A stretch of DNA of 55,863 nucleotides from Chromera velia (Eukaryota; Sar; Chromeraceae). The first letter of the stretch is position 1. Each line of letters opens with the position of its first letter. Made by a program: the position numbers and the translations under genes. The DNA lies in contig JAHBMJ010005419.1 in NCBI GenBank assembly GCA_018398765.1, positions 1 through 55,863 on the forward strand, in the 5' to 3' direction. Positions 13,401 through 23,720 of the stretch are shown in pieces. Under the pieces are notes generated by a model. The model was not told the DNA's origin. It saw nothing but the letters and a program-made list of their open reading frames with translations, and searched no databases.

Positions 13401-16057
13401 CCTCTGGAGGTACTCTCCTCGTCTGGTTCAACCTGAGCAGGGTTTTCTTGGGGGATTCATACGGTGTTGGTTTGGGGAACTTGTTTTTGATTTGCCCGGA
13501 GCATTCAAGAAAGAAACATCCAAGAAAGAAACCATGGGAAAAATAGTTGGAGTGATGAAAGGTTGCCCCAGACTTCTGAGGTTCTTGTGCCCTGTCTTCA
13601 TTGTGGAGGCAGGTCTGGTGGCTTGTCTGTTCGCGACGTGTTTCCTCTCTTTGTCGATGCCTTCTTGTCTTGTGCTCTGATCGACTGATGATTGGACAGA
13701 AGGACAGACAGTTGCACAGTTGAAGCTTTGAATGCACGGGTGAATGGCTGCAGATTTTGGAGAGCCCCCCTGAGTTTGTGAAGACAGAGGAGAGACCGAA
13801 GGAACTCGAGGAGATCTTAAAAAAGGAGTCCTGCTACCTCCCCTTGTTTTCGGTGGAGCCTCTGAGAATGCAGAACTCCTGGGCGCTCCACCAGATCCTC
13901 GAGAAGGGGCGTCAACTGCCGAGACCGGGCACCCCCGAGTTCCCTTTGGAAGCAGTGGCAGGACAGGTCTCGAGGGGCGGGGCGGGGGGGAAGAAGGAAA
14001 GAGAGAGAGAAAGAGAAAGGGCGGCAGCAGAGGCGGAAAAGGAAAGAGAGAGGGAGAAAGAAAAGGCGAGAGCAGGGGAGAGAAAATCCTCAAGTGCAAG
14101 TTTGAGTGCGGGAGCGAATGGAAGGGGGGCGGGGGGGACAGAAAAGGGGACACAGAAAATGGGAGCTTCCAGCCATGCCGCCACCGCTCCTCCACCCATC
14201 CCGCCTGACAACGGAGCTGAGGATCCACCCGCCTCGGTTGGTTGGTCCTTTTCTTAATTCCTCTTTTTCTGAATTCTCTGCAATTAGTTTTGTGTGCGTG
14301 GATGGAGGGCTTGTAAATCTCATTTGATCCTATTTGTGGCAGTGTTGTGAGACTCTTTTCCTTTTTTGTTTTTTTCTTCGAGGTCCTCCTTGGCTGGCTC
14401 CTCAATTTTCAATCCAATTTTGCTCCTTTTGGGACAGGCGCGTCCATGTGCTTCCCTCTCTCTGTCCGTCTCTCTCACACTGAGTGTGTGAGAGAGAGGA
14501 GAGGGAGATAAGAATGGAGAAAGAGAGAGATATAGCATGTGTATGTATCCTTCTCTCTCTCTATCGTTTAAGCTGACACAGAGGCGGACGAAGAATCTCC
14601 AAGTCTCACCCACCCCTGGGGTGACCCTCAACTTCGTTCTTTCCTTCCTTCCTTCCTTCCTTCCTGCAGGACCAAGCAGGGGCGCCTCCCTGGAGGGCCC
14701 CCTTGCCCCCCCCTGGTTTTGGAAACGCGGGCAGGGGCCCTTCCCCCGTCGAAAAAGACCTCAGGGGGGGTATCCCAGTCAATCGCAGTGCGCTGGTCTC
14801 ACGGTCGCCTGCTGCGAAGGGCCCCGGGAGCATGCCGGGGTCTGCTGACCTCTCAGGAGCGGGCACGGGCCCGGGCCCCGGCATTTCAGCAGCAGGTGGG
14901 GTCTCTTCGTCTCAGCAACAGGCCGAGCAGGAGTCCCGGCCCTGGTCCCGAGGCCGGTCTCTCTACGAGACCCTCGCTCCGTCGCCTTCAGGTCAGTGAG
15001 AGAGAGAGAGAAGGAGATGGACTAGTGAATGAATGCGTTGGTGTGCGGGACTCCTTTTTCTACGAAGTCTCTTGTTCTCGTTTGCCTTCCGATGTCGGCC
15101 GTTGCTCATCACAGACGAAAGAGAGGACGATTGGAAGGTGTTTGGGGATGATTAAAGAAATAAAGGCGGGCACATTAACCTTCATGTGTTGCATCATGTA
15201 TGAGAGCAGCAGCGGCACAAGCGGCCCCTCCCACGGGACCCCCTCTGCCGACCTCTTCAGGCACGCCGACAGAAAGTGCGAGTGGGGGGTTGTCGATGGA
15301 CGGAGGACTTGCGGGGAAGCTCGCAGCGTTGCGCAGCATTATTTCGGCAGGTGAAAGCGGGGGGGGGAGTGAGGGGGCAGGGCTGACTGCCGTCTCGAGA
15401 CCGCCTCCCCCTCTGACTGGAGGGAGGGGGCACGGGGCAGGAATGGGAATCGGAGGGGGGGGACTGCCTCAGCGTCCTCAGAGAGCACGAGACAGGGACA
15501 TAGAGAGAATGGCAGAGGAAGAGAGAGAGCGGGGGGAGAGGCAAAGAAGTATGGGGGGAACTACCGCTGCGCCAACCGCTTTGAGCGCGGCACCAGCATC
15601 CTTTCCCCCGGTAGCAGCGGGAGCACGGCCTTGGGGGGCCTCTCGGGAAGTTCAGCCGGTTGGGCACTCTCCGTCTCTGTACAGCCAGACGACGACAAGG
15701 GAAAGGGAACCGCTTCTCCAGCATCAAGGGGGGGGACGGGGGGTTGACGCTTTCTTTTCGGGGGGGGCACAGGCGCCTCCCGCCCCGCCTGTGGATACTT
15801 ACAGGGCTGCCGCCCCGAATCCCTGGACCACCTCACAACACCCGCCTCCGCCCCCAGGAATGGGGCTCCCGTCTGCGGGTGCCCCAGCGGCTCCGTGGGC
15901 AGCAGAGCCTCTGGTGCCACCACCCGGCTTTGCGGCTCCTGTTGAGAGTGGAGGGGAAATTCAGGTTGATACTGAAATGGGGGAGGGGGGGCTTCAGGTC
16001 GACATTGATGAGGGTGAGATTGACTTTGATGAACTCCGAAGAATGTTGCAGCCGTGA
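9050..16057 (+). CDS. PWWP-domain chromatin-associated protein with Ser/Lys-rich and helical regions
   Basis: Exon 1 (9050-9132) and exon 2 (9630-9771) join to recreate P-W-W-P exactly across the splice. Exon 3 (10060-10148) supplies the rest of the barrel (V-L-S-L-G-D-Y-Y-Y-A-W). PWWP domains read methylated histone H3 and DNA. Exon 4 (10623 to 11448 or 11463) is a Lys/Glu- and Ser/Asp-rich linker with nuclear-localisation-like clusters. Exons around 11837-11968, 12184-12210, 12359-12395, 12816-12925 and 13164-13267 encode an Arg/Lys-rich all-helical segment. Its layout after a PWWP domain recalls the integrase-binding/TFIIS-N-like domain of LEDGF/HDGF proteins, but I cannot align it. Exons 13754-14236, 14670-14991 and 15210-16057 are Pro/Gly/Ser-rich and end in an acidic tail with stop at 16055-16057. 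The splice sites in exons 4-6 are the least certain. Confidence 0.75.
10436..10561. repeat. Composite (CCCT)n-(CT)n-(TG)n-(TCTG)n microsatellite
   Basis: Lies in the intron before exon 4 of the PWWP gene and has an N at 10438. Pyrimidine-rich on the sense strand. The open frame starting inside it is an artefact of the repeat. Confidence 0.85.
11675..11794. repeat. 35-bp intronic minisatellite
   Basis: Units beginning GCTTGACGTTTCTGTTTCTG start at 11675, 11710, 11745 and 11770, giving periods of 35, 35 and 25 bp (the last shortened by a 10-bp loss). It lies in the PWWP intron just upstream of the exon at 11837. Confidence 0.85.
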
Positions 16058-17347
16058 TCTGAGCCTTTCAAGGTTTGATTAACAGCACGTGTGAACCCCA
16101 ATTGGCAATCGCAGTCCCACAGGTTTTATGAGCTGCTAGGCAGGCTGTGTGGAAAATTGCCCTTGTGGTTTTAACACTGGTTTAAGTGTACGCCACCCTA
16201 GACGCCACCCGGGTATTATGATGAGGGATACAGCATCTTGATTCTTGAAAAATAAGGACGGGAAACTTAAGTAGCGAAGTAAGTTCAAGTAACATCGAAG
16301 TGACTGAAAGTTTGTTTTTCAGATCAAAAAATTAGCTATAGAAAATCAGTTGTTATATATTATATAGACCCATGCAAACTTGCAGCTCTATGCTTGCAGC
16401 TACATGTCTAACTACATGTAGCTTCAACAATACGTAAATCTAGACATAAATGAGAGACGTAAATCTGTTTTAATCTGTTTTATCCTAGGTTTTAATACTG
16501 TTTTATCTATGAACTTTAAAGCTAGCTATAAAGCCTACTATAAAGCTTGCCTGAGTAACCAGGGAGGCAGGGACCGTGACCTGGATGTTACCCTAGATGC
16601 TATAGAGCATGATCGATCGTTGGAAAAAAAGAACAACTGAGAAACTTAAAGTTTTAAATTTCTGACCTCCCTGTATGAACCTATTAAAGTACCACTTAAA
16701 AGTTTAAGCCACATTTTTTGATAATTAAGGTAGCCACATGCGCGGCTAGAGGCGCGGATCGTTTACGGTGCTTTGAAAACCTAATCCGCACTGTGACCCG
16801 CACATCTGGACAGTGACTTGACTATCACTGCCGCACTAACATGCGCGGATGGTCTCTTAAAAAACACTAGGAAAAACGATCATTTTAACGATACTACAGA
16901 TATATGGATTTAATAGTATCTTGATTATACTATTTCTAGTACTATTCTAGCTTATTATTATGGCTTAGCTAGGCCCCAGGCTAGGCCTATCATCATCATC
17001 ATACGCCATCGGCCTATAAATAGGCGTTTAGCGTTCGGCAGCAACGCACGAGGCAGTTCGGTTCTTTATAACAGCAGTTCACTTTGATTTATACTTAATT
17101 CAAACTAGGATGCTTCTTTTCTAACCCTAGTTCTATAGCCTAAATATGGCAATTAAACGAATTATGCCCTACATAGATGATAGATTATGCCATTGCATGA
17201 AATTCAATGTTTAATTCATGTAAAAGGGACCGGCACCACAATGGCGTGAATGTGTACTCAACACTGAGAGTATGCTTGAACATCATCACCCAGCATGCAT
17301 TATAATTCGCTCTTCACGCTTTGCATAACAATAAAGTCTAAGCAAAA
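16058..17347. other. AT-rich spacer with TATA-like element at 17013-17020
   Basis: No coding signal. Positions 16300-16720 are AT-rich with many CTAG and TAGCTA words. Two CATGCGCGG words lie in a more GC-rich block (16738-16850). GGCCTATAAATAGGCG at 17011-17026 is a strong TATA-box look-alike inside a short inverted repeat, oriented towards the unassigned block downstream. Confidence 0.5.
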
Positions 17348-19343
17348 ATGCCAACGGCGCAAGGCAAACTAGAAGGCAAACTGCATACATCATTGAGACA
17401 ACACCAGAACCCCAAAGGAAGAAAAGAAGAAAGAACGGTCCACCGTATGACCGCTTGCCGATCCACCGTATGGCGGCAGGTCTCTCACGCTCTCTTTCCT
17501 CGACAGCAACGAAAGTTGAGGGGGCTTACCGAAACATCCCTGGTCAGGGGACTTCATAACGGTGGTGCGGACCCGCATTGCTGACCGCGCAAGGCACAAG
17601 GCACTCGGAGTGGCACTTTGACCCCACCCTCATCACTACGCAGCGAGCCACCTGCCGGCATAGCGTATGTGTACCAGTCATGCCATAACCCTTGCATGAA
17701 GAGTCAGGCATACCGGCAACATACAACTCGAAGAACCAACACGTATAGGAGACATATGGCCAACGATACCATGCTCACCCTCAAACGTTCGCGCTGTTGT
17801 CCTGGGGTCCTCAAGAGCGTGAGAAGACCGAAAAGAAGAAAGAAAGGGGAACTGACGCGTCTCTCTCTAAGCAAGACACGATCCTCTGGGCTGTTGCATG
17901 CGCACGGACGGAAGGACGGACGATCAATCGAGGTGTATGCCGAGAGAAAGGGGGAGCACAACTGCATGCGAAGGGACCGAGGAACAAAAGAACCCAACCA
18001 AACTTGAGAGGAACAGAGCGGGGCTTCCGTTCGGTCGCATGCCCTTCGATCGGTTCTCTCTTCATTTCTTCGATCACAGTCATGCAGTCCAAGCCTTGCC
18101 GGAGACCACCGAAGGTCTTCTTGAAGTTCTTCCACTCGATGACCTTCAAGTTGAAGAAAGGACAGCGGCAGCGGAAATGAGGACGCCGCGATGCCGTGCA
18201 CGATGTCCAGTTGATCCAACTCCAACGAGACATCTCTAAGTTCTCCTCTCTCTCTGTCAGTCACTTGAAGAACCGAACGGAGTCCAGAAAGGAGACGGGT
18301 GCGAGGAGTGCACGGCAAGGTCCCTGAAGTGTCTCTCGATCCTACAACGGGTACGCGTCGTCGTCTGCTTACACCATTCGAACTGAAGAGAAAGCCAAGG
18401 AAGGAGTTCAAGCACCTCAAAGATCGGTTGGTTATGTTCACGAAAAAGAACAGGTAGGCAGTGTCGGCACTCCTCGGCTTTCTCGTTCTTGACCGTCTCC
18501 GGGCACCTCCCTGCATGATGATGGCCGCGTTGTTCTCTTCGTGGTTCACATACGCATGCCTCGTTGACAGTCCGTCCTCGAGCCGCTGCAAGCCGGAAAC
18601 GGGGAAACGAAAGAGGCACAGGTTGGAGGAGACAGTAACTGCGACTTGAAACAAGAGACACTAGAGATGCCCATCGGGGCAGGAACACAGAAAAAGCCCT
18701 CCAGAAAGCCAATGTGATCACTCAGCCTTTTGTGTCTCAAACGGCAGAAGTCCAAACGAGCCATGGTTTAGATTGGAGACAGAGGAGACAAGAAAGAGAG
18801 GAAAGGAAGCTGTTGACCCACCCGCAGGGCTCTCCGTCATTCTTCCTTGGGATGAGACCAGCACGTTCCTGCTCTTCATAGAGGGCTCAGGAATCGTTCT
18901 GCATCTCCTCCTGCACGTGCTTGGAGGCAGACTGAGCAGATGGAGCGAAGAGACTCCAGCGCATTCATTCTTGTTCACCGATCACGTCTCAACGCCATGG
19001 GACGTACGTCATGACCTCGTTGGACACGATGGAAGGACAGGCCCTGGAGTCGTCCTGCTGCGTCTCATGGCTGGTGATGCCGCGAGAGCGAATGTCCTTC
19101 ACAGGGACAGGGAAATGAAATTTGAGAGGAGACAAGAGACTGCGAATCGTTGCAGTAAGGGCGTTTCAAGAATCGCAAGGAAATGATTGAATGAGCGCTT
19201 GGTTGCTTCGCGTTGCCTCCCCGTAGCAATCCTTTGCGCTCTTTTGCCTTTCTTCTTTGAAGGAGTGTGGTTTTGATCACCTCTTTCATCCTCTTTCTCT
19301 CAGAACTGATTGCGCGCGAAAAAAAAGTGTTTTTTTTTTTCAA
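17348..19343. other. Unassigned block with long minus-strand open frames
   Basis: Base composition is gene-like rather than AT-rich. The longest open frame is on the minus strand at 18654-17704 (316 codons), overlapped by other minus-strand frames at 18721-18257 and 18233-17811. Plus-strand frames also exist (18773-19186). None shows a domain I recognise. The 316-codon frame is rich in Arg, Ser and Cys with no clear secondary-structure periodicity. It may be exons of a minus-strand gene, a decayed gene or non-coding. A repeated ccaccgtatg word occurs near 17441 and 17464. Confidence 0.25.
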
Positions 19344-19751
19344 AAATTAATTTTTTCGTCGGATTACGGCGTGCGAACAGGTCGGAAAAGGGAATTTTCC
19401 GGTCAAAAAGAATGAAGAAGAGCCCCCCCAGCTGACTTTTACGGGTCCACAAAGTTTTTTTTTGGTTTTTGTTGCACACACATGCACCTTCAAGATACCT
19501 TCAAGCTGCCACAAAATTCAATTCAACCCATGCACTCCAAGAATCGACGAACCCTCAAGAAGAAGACCGAGAACCGGCGTGACTCTGACACCGTGACTCA
19601 GTCTGATGACGCCTGTGGAAGTGTGAAAGGATACATATTCTCGGCCTCCGGATCGAGTCCGACATCTCTTCCTTCTTGTTTGTTTTGAGATCTCAAGAGA
19701 CTCCATTCCTTCTTCTTCTCGGTTCCCTCTGCGTGCTCTTTTGTCTCAATC

Positions 19752-22398
19752 ATGACCATGGAGGAGTTTGGGTTTGGTGATAAAGGCAGGGCCAAGCTGA
19801 AGGCGGAGATCTCAGCTCTTTGCAAGAACAACGCCGCCTTGAAGGACAAAGTGACCGCAATCGGGGTACTCAAGAGTGCCACGAAAACTCAATTGAAGCT
19901 CATGGGAGAGGTGAGCTGAAATGGAAGAAGCAAAAAGCAACATCCTCCGCCTCTGCGAAACTAGGTCCTCACGTTGCGTTCTCCCAGACTGCTTTTCCTG
20001 CGCTGAGTTTCCCTCTGTTTCATTTCTCGTCATGGTGCTCGCAGTTCTCCTGAATTTCCCGTCCATTCCTTGGTGTCTCTTAGGCCGTCTCCTTTTCCTC
20101 GCGCGTCTTCGCTCTCTTTCGGAGGCTCTGGCTTCTTTTTTCCTATCGATTCTCTTTCGACTGCATTCTTGCAGGCATGTGGACTGCACAGACGGATGGA
20201 GCAGCTGCAGGATGAATTCCGCCAGAGAAGAGACCGGGGGAGAGCGTCTGACTCACGGTTGGGCATGGAGCATCGCGAGGAAGGAGAGGAGGAGCTGGAG
20301 CTTCAGGAGGAAGCGGAAGAGGGGGCAAAGGAAGGAGAAGAGGAAGAAGAGGAAGAGGAGGAAGAGGAATCGGATGAAGACTCGAGGTCTCACAAGTCAG
20401 CTGCCAATCGACAGTTTCCCACACACATTTTGTGGCCCGGGGGGCTTGCTTACTTCTCTGGTTGTCCGCTTCTGTCTTGCTGTCTGTCTTTGCTTCCTAG
20501 CTTTCTTTCTTCCGACCTGACCAGTTACTGACTTTCCCTCCAGCTACCGCCGCCGCCGCCGCCGCCGCCCGACAAATGCCAGCTCTGGATCTTCTTTGCA
20601 GGTTGGTCTAACCCGAATTCTGCGCGTGCCTTTCCACTGCACTTTGGCTCTTTGCTTGCTGTGCGGACTCTTCCTCTAGGCGAGAGCTCAGCAGAAAGTC
20701 CTCTGCACACATGTGATGCAAGCTTTTGTGTGGTTCCTTCTGTTGTCTGCCGGGGGCAGAAAAAAACATCAAAAGATTGCATGAAAAGTTACTGCTTACC
20801 GGCTCGCAGCCCTCGTGCTGGTTGCTCTGGCCTTGTACACAATACACTGCCAGGAAACTGTACGGATGAGTGGCGATTCTTTCCGTCGATCTGCATGCGT
20901 ACATTCATTCGGTCTAGCTGACTTTCGGAGTGCGTCTTGTAGAGCTCGGATGTCTGATGTCGCTCTCTCTTTCTTTTTTCAGCTGTTTCGTATGTGTGTT
21001 GGTGCGTGGCAATAACTTACATCCCACCCTCTTCTTTCTGCGCCCCCCGCATGCATGGCTTCACACTCCGAGTCGGATTTCTGTTGGCGAATACGAGGTT
21101 GGGGGGAAGCGAAAGCAACGACTCGCTACAGGAGAGCGCTCGATCTGGAACCTCTCTGCCGGTTGGTCTAACCCGAATTCTGCGCGTGCCTTTCCACTGC
21201 ACTTTGGCTCTTTGCTTGCTGTGCAGACTCTTCCTCTAGGCGAGAGCTCAGCAGAAAGTCCTCTGCACGGATGTGATGCAAGCTTTTGTGTAGTTCCTTC
21301 TGTTGTCTGCCGGGGGCAGAAAAAAACATCAAAAGATTGCATGAAAAGTTACTGCTTACCGGCTCGCAGCCCTCGTGCTGGTTGCTCTGGCCTTGTACAC
21401 AATACTATGCCAGGAAACTGTACGGATGAGTGGCGATTCTTTCGATCCATCTAGCTGCATGACTGTCGGAGTGCGTCTTGTAGAGCTCGGGTGTCTGATG
21501 TCGCTCTCTCTTTCTTCTTTTCGCCCCTCATGCATGCCTCCTTACACGATTCGTGCATGGGTGCGTGGCAATAACTCACACGCCCTTGTTTCCCTGCCCC
21601 CTCCGCATGCTTCTCTACTGAACTGGAATGCTATGGGCCATCGTGAGCTTGGATCGAGGGGGCTGATGGAACGAGAGGGCCTCCCGAAAGGCGGCGGCGG
21701 TGTGGTGGCGTGGGCCTTCTTTCTTGCTTGCTCCTCTATCTGTCTTCCTTCTTGACTCTCCTAGCTCCTCAACATGTATTTCTGCTCTCCCCCGGGGAAC
21801 GCCCCTCTTCGAACTTCTCTCTCTTCTCAAAGGCTCGATCGATCTGTCTGAACAGAAATTCAAACGCACTGGCTGTCGGACTGTGGCACTGGCTGGCTGC
21901 AACTTTTTGTGTTGCAGTGGGTGAATATGAGTGCCCCTGCAGGAAACCCCGCACCGAAGAAGTCCTCGACAGCTCTCTCAGGCTGCCTCCGTCCATCCTC
22001 TTTCCTTCGGGCTCAGTGGTGTCAATCAAGGATCCGACTGGGTGGGTGAGTGGGTGTTCTTTTCTCTGGCTGGCTGTCGTGGAAGCTGTCTCTTTGTTTC
22101 TGCGCTCGCCTCGTCTGAGACTCTTCAATCATTTGTCAGTTTATTCTGTATTGATGCAACTTAACTCCCACATCAATCTGGGGCGTCTTTCATAAAAAGG
22201 ATTCTGCTGTAGCGAGGGGCCATGCTGTTGATGCAAAGCTTTGCGGACCCCCCAGGCCGACACTTTTGCTAGCACGTCTCCATCATTTGAATCGGATTCC
22301 GTGTCGAAAACATTAAATTTACTTGCAGATTCACGCTGGCAGTCGAGACCTCCCGCGGGTGGGAGTCTACTGAGTCGGCCTCCTCTCCCGTGGACTGA
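19752..22398 (+). CDS. Hypothetical 211-residue protein: N-terminal coiled coil, acidic tract, Arg run
   Basis: Five exons close in frame: 19752-19910, 20175-20395, 20544-20601, 21918-22045, 22329-22398 (stop TGA 22396-22398), 636 nt in all. Residues 1-75 are Lys/Leu/Glu-rich and predicted helical, typical of a coiled coil. They are followed by an uninterrupted Glu-rich stretch ending E-E-S-D-E-D, then a run of seven Arg at the start of exon 3 and a Ser/Pro-rich C-terminus. No family is recognised. Charge segregation of this kind is common in nuclear or nucleolar proteins, but that is only suggestive. The stop lies 3 bp before the assembly gap. Exons 1-3 are firmer than 4-5. An alternative reading of exon 4 in another frame is also open, so the C-terminus may differ. 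Confidence 0.5.
20585..21640. repeat. Tandem duplication, offset 560 bp, in intron 3
   Basis: The segment from about 20585 recurs from about 21145. Identical landmarks GGTTGGTCTAACCCGAATTC begin at 20601 and 21161, and long stretches after each differ at only a few positions up to about 20965 and 21520. More diverged similarity (GGTGCGTGGCAATAACT) continues beyond. Copy 1 starts at the 3' end of exon 3, and copy 2 has lost the CAG before the donor. Confidence 0.85.
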
Positions 22399-22401
22399 CT
22401 G

Positions 22402-22524
22402 NNNNNNNNNNNNNNNNNNNNNNNNNNNNNNNNNNNNNNNNNNNNNNNNNNNNNNNNNNNNNNNNNNNNNNNNNNNNNNNNNNNNNNNNNNNNNNNNNNN
22501 NNNNNNNNNNNNNNNNNNNNNNNN
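22402..22524. other. Assembly gap (123 N)
   Basis: A run of N flanked on the right by a long G homopolymer, so the gap probably hides an unresolved repeat. Confidence 0.95.
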
Positions 22525-22599
22525 GGGGGGGGGGGGGGGGGATTCCCGGGAGAAGGAGAGAGAAAGAACAAGCTTCCTTCTTTCGGATGGAATAATGGG

Positions 22600-22824
22600 T
22601 GGATGGATCAGAAATGGATGGATGGATCAAGAGATGGACGGATGGATGGATTGAGAGATGGACGGATGGATGGATTGAGAGATGAACGGGTGGATGGATC
22701 GAGAGATGGACGGATGGATGGATTGAGAGATGGACGGATGGATGGATTGAGAGATGGACGGATGGATGGATTGAGAGATGGACGGATGGATGGATCGAGA
22801 GATGGACGGATGGATGGATTGAGA

Positions 22825-22857
<33 letters not shown>

Positions 22858-22870
22858 ATGGATGGATGCT
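22600..22870. repeat. 24-bp GGAT-based minisatellite
   Basis: About ten copies of a 24-bp unit (gatggacggatggatggattgaga, shown here only by its GATGGACGGATGGATGG core) precede a pure GGAT tract (22829-22868). The apparent Pro-Ser-Ile-His repeat proteins on the minus strand are translations of it. Confidence 0.85.
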
Positions 22871-23319
22871 TGCATGGTGGAATGCGCACAACAGCAACAG
22901 CAACAGCAGCAGCGCTTTTTTGAGCAGTGCATGACGTTTGAATGACTTTCTCCTCTGATTCTTTTCTTCCTTGATGAAGCGGCAAAAACGAGGAAACAAC
23001 AGGAAGGAAACACGAAAACGCAATCAAGGCAGAGGTAAGAGACGGATCTGTCCTTCCTTGCTTCCATTTCCTGCCTTCCTCTTTTACTTTTGCTCCTCTG
23101 GCCATTCCCTTAAACTGCAGAGTGGAGAAGGGGAGCGAGAGTGCATGCATGTGCATGAGGCACCTAGCTCGATCGATCGCACAGAGAGACACGAGAGGAG
23201 GGAAGGGCCGAACGACGCCTTCCTTCGTTTGAGGGCGAAAATGTAGGTAGAAAACTGGGGGGGCAAGGAGCAAAGGAAGCAAGGAAAGTTCCCGAAAGGA
23301 AAAGAGAGGAATTTGAGTC

Positions 23320-23720
23320 TACTTTGATGAGCATAGAGAGAGAGAAAGAGAAAGAGGGAAGACGGATTTCTCAAGCGTTCTCAAGGCTCCTTCCATACTT
23401 ACAAGCAAGCAAACAAAGAAAGAAAGTGAGAGAGAAACTTTTCCTCTTTCCCGACTGGAGGCGGGTCAGCAAGCGAGTTTGTGGGGTGATCAATAAGCGA
23501 ATCCATGGATGAATAGATGGATAGATGGATGAATGAATGCGTGAATCGGTGGATGCGTGGATGGATGGGGGGAAGAATGGATGGATTGAAGGATTGACAG
23601 GTGGACGAAATCATAGATGGATACATTGACAGAAAAACTGAAAAAAGAAATGGGGGGAGGGGGAGGGGGTCTGATAAGATTGGTGGGTTGAAGGATCCAG
23701 TGAAGGATGAATTGATTGCG
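23320..23720. repeat. GA- and GGAT-type simple repeats
   Basis: Purine-rich, degenerate GAAAGA and GGATGAAT arrays. No coding signal. Confidence 0.6.

Noticed and set aside
17348-19343. Degenerate retroelement
   Set aside because: Some minus-strand frames looked like interrupted coding sequence, but I could identify no reverse transcriptase, integrase or terminal repeats.
22600-22870. CRISPR-like array
   Set aside because: The units are contiguous tandem repeats with no unique spacers, in a eukaryotic genome.
22600-23282. Minus-strand open frames encoding Pro-Ser-Ile-His repeats
   Set aside because: They are translations of the GGAT minisatellite and several cross the assembly gap. All frames of such a repeat are open.
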